Origin: Methanomicrobiales archaeon
GTDB lineage: Archaea > Halobacteriota > Methanomicrobia > Methanomicrobiales > Methanospirillaceae
NCBI GenBank assembly: GCA_025358115.1
Contig: JANYKQ010000009.1
Coordinates: forward strand, 1 to 64,000
Length of the DNA stretch: 64,000 nucleotides
Direction: 5' to 3'
The notes under the pieces were generated by a model that saw only the letters and a list, made by a program, of their open reading frames with translations, did not search any database and was not told the DNA's origin. This document shows positions 29,502-39,060 of the stretch, piece by piece; position 1 is the first letter of the stretch; every line of letters starts with the position of its first letter. The position numbers and the translations under genes were made by a program.

Positions 29502-32500
29502 TCAACCCTTTTTCCTGAAACCCACACTTACCTGATGCACGATAATCTCCGCTTTCTGGATGAGCTCTTCAGGAATCTCTGTCACTCCCATATCCATTCT
29601 CATCTGGATCTGTTCGGCTAATTCCCGGGCTTCCGATTTCACATCACCTTTGGAATAATGAGCAAGATCAAGGAGATACTTATAGGCAGTTTGAATATCG
29701 CCGGTCAGCATATTGATCATGACGAGATCCCCACAGTAGAATGCTGATCGGCTGTAATCCTGAACGGTCACACTTGTTTTCAATAAGTCCGCGTAATTTT
29801 CCCTCAGATAAAGCGCAAGATTTTTCTGGAGTTCAAGAACGGACTGGTACCGTTTTGCCGGATCTTTCTGGAGACATTTCATCACGACAACGTCTATTAC
29901 ATGGGCATCGGGAGTAATTTCGGAGGGACGTTTTGGATCCTTTGTGGCGATACCCATCCCGATCTCGATCATACTGTCACCCTGGAACGGTAACACACCC
30001 GTGACGAGTTCATACAGGATCACACCGAGCTGCCAGATATCAGTCCGTTCGTCTTTTGCCCGGTTGTTGATCTGTTCCGGTGCCGCGTAGTAAGGAGTGA
30101 ACGATGTCGCAGATGTGGTTGTTGCCTCGGAGATAACCCGCGAAAGGCCCCAGTCTGAGATCTTCGGAACGCCATTTTTGAGGAGGATGTTCTGGGGTTT
30201 CAGGTCACGATGGATAATCTTGCGGTCATGTGCGAATTTGAGCCCTTCACAGATGTTGAACAGAATCCATGCAGCTTCTTCGCACTCAACAGGCTTCACC
30301 TGATCTGCAAGTGCACAGTCGCAGAGCTCTTCCTCGAAAAACGGCATCGGCATGATGTTGAAATCGTAGAGTCCCACGATGTTGGGGTGGCTGAGTTTTG
30401 TCCAGTTCTGCATCTCGGCTATGAACGATTTCCCGGTCACGGCATCCATGGATATAGGGATCTTTACAGCGACAAATTTCCCATCCTTTCGTTTTGCCTT
30501 AAAGACACGGGCAAACCCGCCTTTTCCTATGAATTCAGATTCGGTATACCGGTCGGAGAGATCCGGAGGGAGTTGTTTGGGTGTATCGGGTTTGGGTGAA
30601 TAATGAGATACCGGACTTGATGTCGGAGGGGTAGCCATACCGGGTTCGGATGCCGAACTTATCCTGTCCGCAACATCAACCCAGAACTCCTGTACAGTCT
30701 CATATTTCTCCCTCTTTGGATCCTTATATTTCAGCGTAACTTCCAAGAGTACATTCCCGTCATTTTTAGGTAAAATACTGATGTCCGTACGCGATGACTG
30801 CCCCGGGCGGACAGTAACTGGTTTTATTCCCTTGGTCTCGAATTCATTTGAGAATGTAAACGTGACATCATTTGCCTGGGCTAACCCGTGGTTGGTGAGG
30901 GTTATCCCCAACTTATGCCATCTCGCGGCAGTAAGTTTCATGGTGTCAATCGTGATTGCCAGTTCGGGTTTGGCTGTTTTTTGTATTTTCTCGAAATCTG
31001 CCTGATCACGTTTGAATGCGAAGAGGAGTCTCTGCACATCGCCAAGACGTGCGGGATCTTTTAAAATCTGTCGGATTTTCTCAGACCGGGTAAGAATATC
31101 TGGTTGTGAAAAAAACACCGGATCGGTTTTCTGTATGTGAGTCAGTTCCTCATCGATTCTCTGCAACGTTTTGATTTGCTCTTCGAGATTCTTGATATTG
31201 GCGAGTATCTCCCGAGCCGTTTTTTGTGAGACATTTTCAGGAAGTTTGACACTATACCCATCTGTCGTCCACTTGTCAAGAGATTCCTTGGCTTTCCCAA
31301 CTTGGGCATCGAGTTCGATCAGTGTGTTCAATTCAGATAAGGCCTTTTCAATATCGGTGATCTTTTCAGGATTCCGGATATTTTGTCCTATGTTTCTGAT
31401 GAATGGTTGGGCATCTCGGCAGTTCAGAAGTGAACTGTATGATGTGGCCAGCTTTTGATAGTCCCGTTCAAGCGTTCTTAACTTGGCTATCTTCTGGTAG
31501 AGTGTATCACATCGTTGTCGGATCTGATCGATTGTTCCGGTATCCGAGATCAGCTGCGGGTCGATGAGATACCCCTCTCCTTTCCAGGAAGTTATGTTCA
31601 GTTCACACCTCTTTAAATGGGGTATCCCAGTCTCTAACTGAGATAGAAGGCGCTCTGCGTCTGAGAAGTTTTCTGAAAAAATTGAACGGTTGACTTCGGT
31701 TAGTATGCGAGTCACCGTCACCTTAAAAAAAGTCAGTGAATCTGATTGCCGGGTGACTGATTCAAGCCGGGTAGATAATTGTGGTGACGGTTTGCTTACT
31801 GGATATAATGAAGCGACTGATTCTGAACGGGGACCCGGAGTGTGCGGATTCGTGTCCGGTATTTTCCGTCGCCATCTGAAATATCCGATTCCACCTATAA
31901 CCAGAACAATGAGGACAACCCCGACAAGGATCACCGGAATTATGTTTGTGAGGTTTTTTGTTGAGGTACTCGGTTGTTGAGATAAAGATGAAACTGTTGT
32001 TTGTGTGGGTATCGTCTTTGTAGTGGTAGATATCGATGAGTTGGTTAACACAACTCCAACTGCATACAGGTTATGATCCCAACTCCCAACATATACAACA
32101 CCATTCGCCACAGCTGGGGACGATATTACCCAATTTCCCGTCGTGAATTGCCATAACTCTTTCCCCGTCACTGCATCGAGAGTATACAAGTTGCAATCCT
32201 TGCTCCCGACATAGACAACACTCTCCGACACAGCAGGTGAAGAACTCACCCCTCCTCCAGTAGTGAACCTCCACTTCTCTTTCCCAGTCTCCGCATCGAT
32301 AGCATACAGGTTCTTATCTTCACTTCCGACATAGATGATATTGTTCGAAACCGCAGGTGATGAACGTATCAAATCTCCAGTAGTGAACCTCCACTTCTCT
32401 TTCCCTGTTACCGCATCGATGGCATACAGGTTCTTATCCCAACTTCCGAAATAGATAACATTATCCGACACCGCAGGTGATGAAAATACATAACCTTCAG

Positions 32501-33194
32501 TAGTGAACCTCCACTTCTCTTTCCCCGTTACCGAATCGATAGCATACAGGTTCTTATCATTACTCCCGATATAGACAACACTATCCGATACCGCAGGTGA
32601 CGAACTCACTCCACCCCCTGTCGTGAACCTCCACTTCTCTATCCCTGTTACCGCATCGATAGCATACAGGTTCTTATCATTACTCCCGACATAGACAACA
32701 CTATCCGACACCGCAGGTGACGAACCCACTCCACCTCCAGTAGTGAACCTCCACTTCTCTTTCCCTGTTACCGCATCGATAGCATACAGGTTCTTATCTT
32801 CACTTCCGACATAGACGATATCGTTCGAAACCGCTGGTGATGAAAGGTACTCGTCACTTCCCATTTTAAAATTCCATTTCTCTTTTCCCGTCACTGCATC
32901 GATGGCATACAGTTTGTCATAATCACTCCCGACATAGACAACACTATCCGACACCGTAGGCATTGATTCAACATAATATCCCATCTTAAAATGCCACAAC
33001 TCCGTATTGGTTGGCACAATCCCCCCAGTATCAAAAATCCCCGTGTGCTGTGGGTTGGCGCGGAACATCGAGTCGGCAGCGGAGGTAGAGGGGATGATCA
33101 ACATTATGAGGAAAAAAAGAATTAAACAGGAGTGATACGCCCCGAATTCGTTACATATCCCGTGATTGCCCAAGGTCTCCCGCCGTTTAATCAA
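29502..33194 (-). CDS. PQQ-propeller receptor Ser/Thr kinase
   Basis: Near-identical PQQ repeats, TM, coiled coil, Ig-like domain, kinase core HRDLKPQN and SDWGLSR. Confidence 0.9.
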   Translation of the reverse strand: MIKRRETLGNHGICNEFGAYHSCLILFFLIMLIIPSTSAADSMFRANPQHTGIFDTGGIVPTNTELWHFKMGYYVESMPTVSDSVVYVGSDYDKLYAIDAVTGKEKWNFKMGSDEYLSSPAVSNDIVYVGSEDKNLYAIDAVTGKEKWRFTTGGGVGSSPAVSDSVVYVGSNDKNLYAIDAVTGIEKWRFTTGGGVSSSPAVSDSVVYIGSNDKNLYAIDSVTGKEKWRFTTEGYVFSSPAVSDNVIYFGSWDKNLYAIDAVTGKEKWRFTTGDLIRSSPAVSNNIIYVGSEDKNLYAIDAETGKEKWRFTTGGGVSSSPAVSESVVYVGSKDCNLYTLDAVTGKELWQFTTGNWVISSPAVANGVVYVGSWDHNLYAVGVVLTNSSISTTTKTIPTQTTVSSLSQQPSTSTKNLTNIIPVILVGVVLIVLVIGGIGYFRWRRKIPDTNPHTPGPRSESVASLYPVSKPSPQLSTRLESVTRQSDSLTFFKVTVTRILTEVNRSIFSENFSDAERLLSQLETGIPHLKRCELNITSWKGEGYLIDPQLISDTGTIDQIRQRCDTLYQKIAKLRTLERDYQKLATSYSSLLNCRDAQPFIRNIGQNIRNPEKITDIEKALSELNTLIELDAQVGKAKESLDKWTTDGYSVKLPENVSQKTAREILANIKNLEEQIKTLQRIDEELTHIQKTDPVFFSQPDILTRSEKIRQILKDPARLGDVQRLLFAFKRDQADFEKIQKTAKPELAITIDTMKLTAARWHKLGITLTNHGLAQANDVTFTFSNEFETKGIKPVTVRPGQSSRTDISILPKNDGNVLLEVTLKYKDPKREKYETVQEFWVDVADRISSASEPGMATPPTSSPVSHYSPKPDTPKQLPPDLSDRYTESEFIGKGGFARVFKAKRKDGKFVAVKIPISMDAVTGKSFIAEMQNWTKLSHPNIVGLYDFNIMPMPFFEEELCDCALADQVKPVECEEAAWILFNICEGLKFAHDRKIIHRDLKPQNILLKNGVPKISDWGLSRVISEATTTSATSFTPYYAAPEQINNRAKDERTDIWQLGVILYELVTGVLPFQGDSMIEIGMGIATKDPKRPSEITPDAHVIDVVVMKCLQKDPAKRYQSVLELQKNLALYLRENYADLLKTSVTVQDYSRSAFYCGDLVMINMLTGDIQTAYKYLLDLAHYSKGDVKSEARELAEQIQMRMDMGVTEIPEELIQKAEIIVHQVSVGFRKKG
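32050..33010 (-). repeat. Highly similar tandem PQQ-propeller repeats of about 120 bp
   Basis: Units encoding KEKWRFTTGGGVSSSPAVSDSVVYVGSNDKNLYAIDAVTG recur with very few changes. Confidence 0.85.
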
Positions 33195-33347
33195 TAGTGG
33201 GAGGTTACCGGCAGGGCGGATAAATCTTGTGAAATAATAATTATGGGATATCCATCTGAAAGTCGCGTGATATTCGAGACTCTGAAACCCCCCCTTTCGT
33301 TAGCATTATTAACTCTCCCTCAAGAGTATGAATAAAAAGAACACCTC

Positions 33348-35375
33348 TTGGGAACCGGCATGGACACGGAATATGCAAATACGGTAAAATATAACAAGTG
33401 CCCCTCATGCGGGGCAAACGTACTCTCGACCATGCAGTTCTGTGTGAGCTGCGGTGCCAGGATGACGACCCGAACCTGCCCCCACTGCAATACCGCCATT
33501 ATCGGAAACCCGGAGTTCTGCCGGAACTGCGGAAAAACGCTCGTGCCCTCGAAGAAGTGCCCGAAATGCAATATCCCGATCTCGGGAAATCCCGAGTTCT
33601 GCCGGAACTGCGGGGCTCCGCTTCTCGAATCCCGCAAATGCCCGTCCTGCGGGGCGATCATCAGCAGGGATGCGAAATTCTGCAATGGCTGCGGGAGGGT
33701 CATGGAACCGGAAAGCCCGGCCGGGGGAGGGATGGATGTCGCCCTGATGGAAAAGGCGCAGGAACTCCTCTCCATGGTCGGGCGGTTCGGCACGATACCC
33801 GACCCGCCAAACCCCGACATGAATACGTACAACCCGTCTTCGCTGAAAAAAACCGTCACCTCCATGGAAAAATTCTTAGAGACCGCAACGCCGGATCTCA
33901 CCATCAGCCTCAGCCGCATGTACCTGAATCTCTCAACATGGCACAAGATGGGGATACAGATCACCAATACCGGAAAAGCGCACGCCTTTTTTGTCACTCT
34001 CGGGTTCTCCGATGATTTTGAGACCCGGCGGATCAAACCCATCACGGTCGAAGCGGGAAGTACCCAGACCGTTGAGATCGGGATAATGCCAAAGACACAG
34101 GGCAATATCCCGATCGAAGTCACCCTGCATTACAAGGATGGCAACAACAGGGATTACACCCAGACCAGCGACTTCTGGATAGATGTCCAGCCCCCGTCCA
34201 GTACGCCCCACCTCTTCAAAGCGGAAGAGGATATGCAAAACCTCCCTGCGGCAACCCCGCAAACCTCGCAGTCACCCCTGTTGCAAAACCCCGTAACCAT
34301 GCGTTCCCTTCCCCCGGAAATGACGGCAAAATACACGAACTCGGAGTTCATTGCCAAGGGAGGGTTTGCCCGGGTCTTCAAGGCAAAGAGAAAAGACGGG
34401 CAGTACGTTGCGGTAAAAGTGCCCATCGATCTCGATGAATCAACCGGCAAATCGTTCATTGCCGAGATGCAGAACTGGACCAAGCTCAACCATCCCAATA
34501 TCGTGAAAATTTATGATTACAACATCATGCCGTTTCCGTATTTTGAAGAGGAACTCTGCGACAGCGGTCTTGACAAGGTCAAAAAACCCATGGGTATCGC
34601 ACAGGCGGCATGGATCATCTTCAATGTCTGTGAAGGCCTCAAGTACGCCCATTCCCTCAAGATTATTCACCGCGACTTAAAACCCCAGAACATTCTTATA
34701 AAAAACGGTATTCCCAAGATCTCCGACTGGGGACTCTCCAAGATTGTCACGGACGTCTCTTCCATAACCACTGCCTCCTTCACCCCGTTTTATGCAGCCC
34801 CCGAGCAGGTGACCAACAAGACCAAGGATCAGCGGACCGATATCTGGCAGGTCGGGGTTATATTATACGAACTGGTAACCGGGACACTCCCCTTCACGGG
34901 AGAAAGCATGATCGATATCATTACGAGCATCCCGACAAAAGACCCGAAGCCCCCGGGGGATATCAATCCGGATGCGAAACTGATCGAGGGGATCATCCTC
35001 CGGTGCATGGAAAAAGATCCGGCGAAACGGTACCAGTCGGTGATCGCACTGCAAAAAGATCTGGCGGGCTTCTTAAAGATCGATTATACGGAGTCTCTCC
35101 GGATGAGTGTCGGGGCAAAGAATCTCCGGCAGTCGGCCGAGTACTGCAGCAAGCTCCTCCTTGCCAACTTAAAGAGCGGAGACCTGCGTGAAGCCTACAA
35201 ATATGCAACAGATCTTGTCAATTATTGCGAGGGAGAGGTCCGGGACCAGGTAAAGGAGTTGTCTGCCGAGATCCGCATCCGGCTTGACAATGACCTGGAT
35301 GAAGTGCCGGACGAAATTATGGAGGCAGCCGAACTGATCGCCCACAAGATCGGTGTGGGGTTGACCACCCTGTGA
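33348..35375 (+). CDS. Zinc-ribbon Ser/Thr kinase (cytosolic member of the family)
   Basis: Several CPxCG...FCxxCG ribbons, GRFG helical segment, Ig-like domain, kinase core with HRDLKPQN and SDWGLSK. Confidence 0.9.
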   Translation: MGTGMDTEYANTVKYNKCPSCGANVLSTMQFCVSCGARMTTRTCPHCNTAIIGNPEFCRNCGKTLVPSKKCPKCNIPISGNPEFCRNCGAPLLESRKCPSCGAIISRDAKFCNGCGRVMEPESPAGGGMDVALMEKAQELLSMVGRFGTIPDPPNPDMNTYNPSSLKKTVTSMEKFLETATPDLTISLSRMYLNLSTWHKMGIQITNTGKAHAFFVTLGFSDDFETRRIKPITVEAGSTQTVEIGIMPKTQGNIPIEVTLHYKDGNNRDYTQTSDFWIDVQPPSSTPHLFKAEEDMQNLPAATPQTSQSPLLQNPVTMRSLPPEMTAKYTNSEFIAKGGFARVFKAKRKDGQYVAVKVPIDLDESTGKSFIAEMQNWTKLNHPNIVKIYDYNIMPFPYFEEELCDSGLDKVKKPMGIAQAAWIIFNVCEGLKYAHSLKIIHRDLKPQNILIKNGIPKISDWGLSKIVTDVSSITTASFTPFYAAPEQVTNKTKDQRTDIWQVGVILYELVTGTLPFTGESMIDIITSIPTKDPKPPGDINPDAKLIEGIILRCMEKDPAKRYQSVIALQKDLAGFLKIDYTESLRMSVGAKNLRQSAEYCSKLLLANLKSGDLREAYKYATDLVNYCEGEVRDQVKELSAEIRIRLDNDLDEVPDEIMEAAELIAHKIGVGLTTL

Positions 35376-35463
35376 TGAACGCAGAATTGATCGACCTTGT
35401 ATCCCCCCCGTGGACTTTTTCCCGGAAGACTGAAAGAAGAGCAGTCATTTTTGGAAAATTACC

Positions 35464-36204
35464 ATGAATCTTACCTGGTGCGGGAGCACCCACATCTGCG
35501 GGAGACCGAAAAACGAGGATGCTTTCGCCATGCAGCAGATCAGCGAGCACCTTGCTGCGTTTGTCGTAGCCGATGGCCTGGGGGGTTTGCCTGCGGGCGA
35601 AGTTGCAAGCCACCTGGCCGTAACCTCCCTTATTGATACGGTCCGCACGCTTGCCCCGGTGAATACAACCAGCTCCCCCGCACAGATGAAGGAGATCCTC
35701 ACGAAGGGATTCCTGGCCGCTGCCCGGGCCATCGGTGACGACAGTTCCAAAAATCCGGCCCACGAGGGAATGGCGACAACAATGGTCGCGGTACTCATCA
35801 ACGATGCGTCTGAGGTTGTCGTTGCCTATGCTGGTGACAGCCGGGCCTATAGCGGGGAGGATGAGCTGGTCCAGATCACCAACGATCATTCGCTGGTCCA
35901 GGAACTGTTCCGGAAAGGACTGATAACCAAAGATGAAGCCCGGCTGCATCCCGATAAAAATGTGGTAACCCGGGTTGTCAGTGAGGTACCGGTGAACCCG
36001 GACTTTACCCATCTCCGCCTTGAGAGAAACACCCTTCTTCTCTGCACGGACGGGCTTTTCGATGCGCTCACCGATGAGGAGATCTTCTCGGAAATGAATG
36101 AGAGGGACGTGAACCGCATCTGTCCCTCCCTTATCGAGCGTTCCCGGAAGGTGAACCGGGATAATACCACCCTTATCGTGATCCGGGCGGCGTCCCGTTC
36201 CTGA
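35464..36204 (+). CDS. PP2C-family Ser/Thr phosphatase
   Basis: GRPKNEDAF, VADGLGG, AGDSRAY and DNTTLIVI motifs. Confidence 0.9.
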   Translation: MNLTWCGSTHICGRPKNEDAFAMQQISEHLAAFVVADGLGGLPAGEVASHLAVTSLIDTVRTLAPVNTTSSPAQMKEILTKGFLAAARAIGDDSSKNPAHEGMATTMVAVLINDASEVVVAYAGDSRAYSGEDELVQITNDHSLVQELFRKGLITKDEARLHPDKNVVTRVVSEVPVNPDFTHLRLERNTLLLCTDGLFDALTDEEIFSEMNERDVNRICPSLIERSRKVNRDNTTLIVIRAASRS

Positions 36205-36476
36205 TTGTCTCTCTTTTTTCAATGCTCCGGGGAGTGGTCCGGATTCTTATGTTCAGTTACCCGGCGAAAGGGATATGCGTCTCCTCATGAGAAATCACCG
36301 GATCCCCGTCACAATGACGATACCGGCACCGGAAAGCGGGAGCGGTTTTCCGGGTGAAAAGGGGCCGGATTGCATTCCAAAGAACCTTTATTAATGAACC
36401 CTCCATAGTATTTTCACCGAAATATTCTCTCAATATTTCCTATGGTAGTCAATAAGAAGGACCGGATACCCCAGCC

Positions 36477-37553
36477 ATGTTCAAAGAAGGCAATCGCGAT
36501 TGTATTGACCAGCTTCTCAAACCCTCCCGGAGCGTCCTCGACACGGGGGTATCGATCCGCAACGAGACCTTTGAGAAGCGGCAGGCACTCTGGCACGAGA
36601 TCCGGGCAAATGCCGACCGCTACCGGAACGGGGAGTGCGGAACCTTTCTCAAGGATTTGCATGGCGTTTTCCTGGCCCGGTTTGATGCCTCGCTCCTGCT
36701 CCTCGCGCTCGCATTCCGGCAGAACAACGAACCGTTCGAAGGAACGGGGTACTTCAGTGCACGGGAGATCGAGGCCTACGAGACCATCGAGAAATACAGC
36801 TATTTCAGGATCCTGACAAAAGGCGAGATTGCAAAAAAGATCGGGTCCCGGGATGAAAAAACCCTGACACTGCTCAAGGAATATTCCGTGTCCATGAAAA
36901 AACACATGGACGAGATCCTCGGGGATGCCGGGATCCGGGATACTGTCCGCAGTTACTTAAAGAAACAATGGGACGAGAACACCAAGAAGATCGGGGAGGC
37001 AATTTCCAGTGCCGGGGTGGACCTTGACTGGTTTTCCAGCCTTCCGCTCACTGCAAAAGATGCCGACAGGGCCCCGCAGGTCATCTACAACATAAATGCC
37101 GGAAACGATGCTGCCATCAATCTTGGCGCAGGAAATATTGCCAAAGATGCAGTACTTACCAATTCCACGATGGAGTCTTCGGGTGGCGGAGGAACAACCG
37201 TAAAGGATTCCGTCATCACGAGATCCACGATTAAGAATGAGGGGAGCAGTGGAGCTGAGAAGAGTATCAGCATCAGTGACAGCGTGATCACCTCATCGAC
37301 AATCGAATCAGTCCAGGAGCGTCCCGCTGAACCGGTAAAAGAACCGGTAAAAGAACCGGTAAAAGAGACGGTAAAGGAAACCCCGCCCAAATCACCCCAG
37401 TACATCTGCCTCTTATGCAAGACCGTGGCAAAGCCGGGAGCGAAATTCTGTACAACCTGCGGGGCAAAAATAACCCCGGTCTGCGGCAGTTGCCAGTCTC
37501 CCCTTTCCCCGAATGCAAAATTCTGTTCTGACTGTGGCCGGAAAACGTTGTGA
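36477..37553 (+). CDS. Protein with 'DSVITxSTI' repeats and C-terminal zinc ribbons
   Basis: AVLTNSTMESS...VKDSVITRSTIKN...ISDSVITSSTIES, then VKEP repeats and two zinc ribbons. Confidence 0.75.
   Translation: MFKEGNRDCIDQLLKPSRSVLDTGVSIRNETFEKRQALWHEIRANADRYRNGECGTFLKDLHGVFLARFDASLLLLALAFRQNNEPFEGTGYFSAREIEAYETIEKYSYFRILTKGEIAKKIGSRDEKTLTLLKEYSVSMKKHMDEILGDAGIRDTVRSYLKKQWDENTKKIGEAISSAGVDLDWFSSLPLTAKDADRAPQVIYNINAGNDAAINLGAGNIAKDAVLTNSTMESSGGGGTTVKDSVITRSTIKNEGSSGAEKSISISDSVITSSTIESVQERPAEPVKEPVKEPVKETVKETPPKSPQYICLLCKTVAKPGAKFCTTCGAKITPVCGSCQSPLSPNAKFCSDCGRKTL
37331..37378 (+). repeat. 12-bp tandem repeat encoding (VKEP/VKET)n
   Basis: ccggtaaaagaa repeated about four times. Confidence 0.9.
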
Positions 37554-38521
37554 AAACCGGCAAATCCTATAAACAACCATTTAACCCGCCCTGCCCGATT
37601 GGATCTATGGATCGGCAAGAACACGTCCATATCATCAGTGCCGGTGAGAAGATCGCCATTGCGTATCCGGCAATATTCCGCGAACTCCCGGGCATCACCC
37701 GGACCATTGTCTTTTCCGACAGCACCGTTCATGAGTGTTCACCAGACCCGGCAACGGAGAAACACCGGATCGCGGTCAGAAACGCGGTTACGGCAGTGCA
37801 GGAGATCTCGGCATCGCTCGCGATCCCCTTCATCCGGGTCGTGATCTTTCCCCCAGCATATGTTTCTGTCCGGTCAGCGCTGGCGAAATGCCGCCGCGAA
37901 CACCCGGACGCCCGCTTCACCTTCGATCTCTCCGGTGGTTCAAAGGAACTCTGCCTGGCCCTTTTTTCGTTTGCCTCCTGGCTTGGCGGGGAGGTCTTTT
38001 CATCGTTTGACGAGAAGACCGCCCGTCAGGTCCCGCTGCCGGATCGCACCATCAGTTCGGTGCTGGTCAATCCCAATCACCAGATGATTCTCGCGATCCT
38101 TCTCAACCGGCGGGACAAGAAAAAGGGGGCTGCCCGGGGAGCGGTTCCTGCGGTCCAAATGGTCTCAACAGTTCCAGAAAGTCCGGCAGGTCCAACGGTG
38201 TGGGTGCCCCGGCAGTACCTGTACCAGCAGCTCTGGCCGTTCTATGTCCCGTCCCGGACGAAGAAGGAAAAACCCGGGGATCCACCCAAGCCCGTTATAC
38301 GGTACCGGAAGGGTGAGAAGCCGGCCGCAGAAATATCCCACGCCACTTTCTCCGGGTTCATCCGCACTCTCCGCGATGCCGGGCTCATTGAGGAGGGATA
38401 TTCTCCGGAGAGCCGGAAGGAGAAGAGCTACCGGATTACTGAGGCCGGGGAGATTGCCTTCCGGTTCTTTTCCGTTCCAGCTACCGGCTCGCTGGTCAGG
38501 AGCGTGCTGGAGAGTTCCTGA
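37550..38521 (+). CDS. CARF-like domain plus C-terminal wHTH-like regulator
   Basis: HVHIISAGEKIAIAYPAIFRELPGITRTIVFSDSTV and FTFDLSGGSKELCLALFSFASWLGGE resemble archaeal CARF motifs; C-terminal SGFIRTLRDAGLIEEGYSPESRKEKSYRITEAGEIAFRFF is wHTH-like. Confidence 0.6.
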   Translation: MKTGKSYKQPFNPPCPIGSMDRQEHVHIISAGEKIAIAYPAIFRELPGITRTIVFSDSTVHECSPDPATEKHRIAVRNAVTAVQEISASLAIPFIRVVIFPPAYVSVRSALAKCRREHPDARFTFDLSGGSKELCLALFSFASWLGGEVFSSFDEKTARQVPLPDRTISSVLVNPNHQMILAILLNRRDKKKGAARGAVPAVQMVSTVPESPAGPTVWVPRQYLYQQLWPFYVPSRTKKEKPGDPPKPVIRYRKGEKPAAEISHATFSGFIRTLRDAGLIEEGYSPESRKEKSYRITEAGEIAFRFFSVPATGSLVRSVLESS

Positions 38522-38608
38522 GCAGTCATTTGGGATCATTTTTTGTTCATTTTTTTGTACACCTTTTCCGGGCATGGCTTTCTTTTTTGAAATTTTTTTT
38601 AATCGGAT

Positions 38609-38770
38609 CCTGCCTGAAAATTTTCAATCGCGATCGCAGGGTGTTAGTTGGTGAGGCTACAATTGGATAATTATGCTACAAAATGCATATTTATGCTACA
38701 AAATTTTTGATTCTCCGGTGTGAGGGTCCGGGAAATGCAATCAAGGTCCGGTTGAAAATTTTCAGGCAGG
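38609..38770. repeat. 19-bp exact inverted repeat flanking an AT-rich segment with a 20-bp-period direct repeat
   Basis: cctgcctgaaaattttcaa at 38609-38627 and its exact reverse complement at 38752-38770; ttatgctacaaaat at 38671-38684 and 38691-38704. Confidence 0.85.
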
Positions 38771-39060
38771 GGCTGAGGGGTCGATTGAAATTTTTTTGCC
38801 AGAGATCGATTTTCAATTTTATTTTGTGAACCGGATCCGGAATTTTTTGTAAAAAGAGCTTGCAAGATTTGATCTGAATTGATTCAAAATCAAAATACAG
38901 GAATTGCTGAAAATGGTGAATAGCAGGAGGGTTCCCCGCCTCATGGCCTCCCCGGGGCACGGCGGAGCAATTTCGCTGCCCCACCCCAGGCGCCGGAAAC
39001 CAAGCTTTTTGATATATGGCATTCCACGGTGAATACCCATTCCTTTAAACCCGGTGAATC

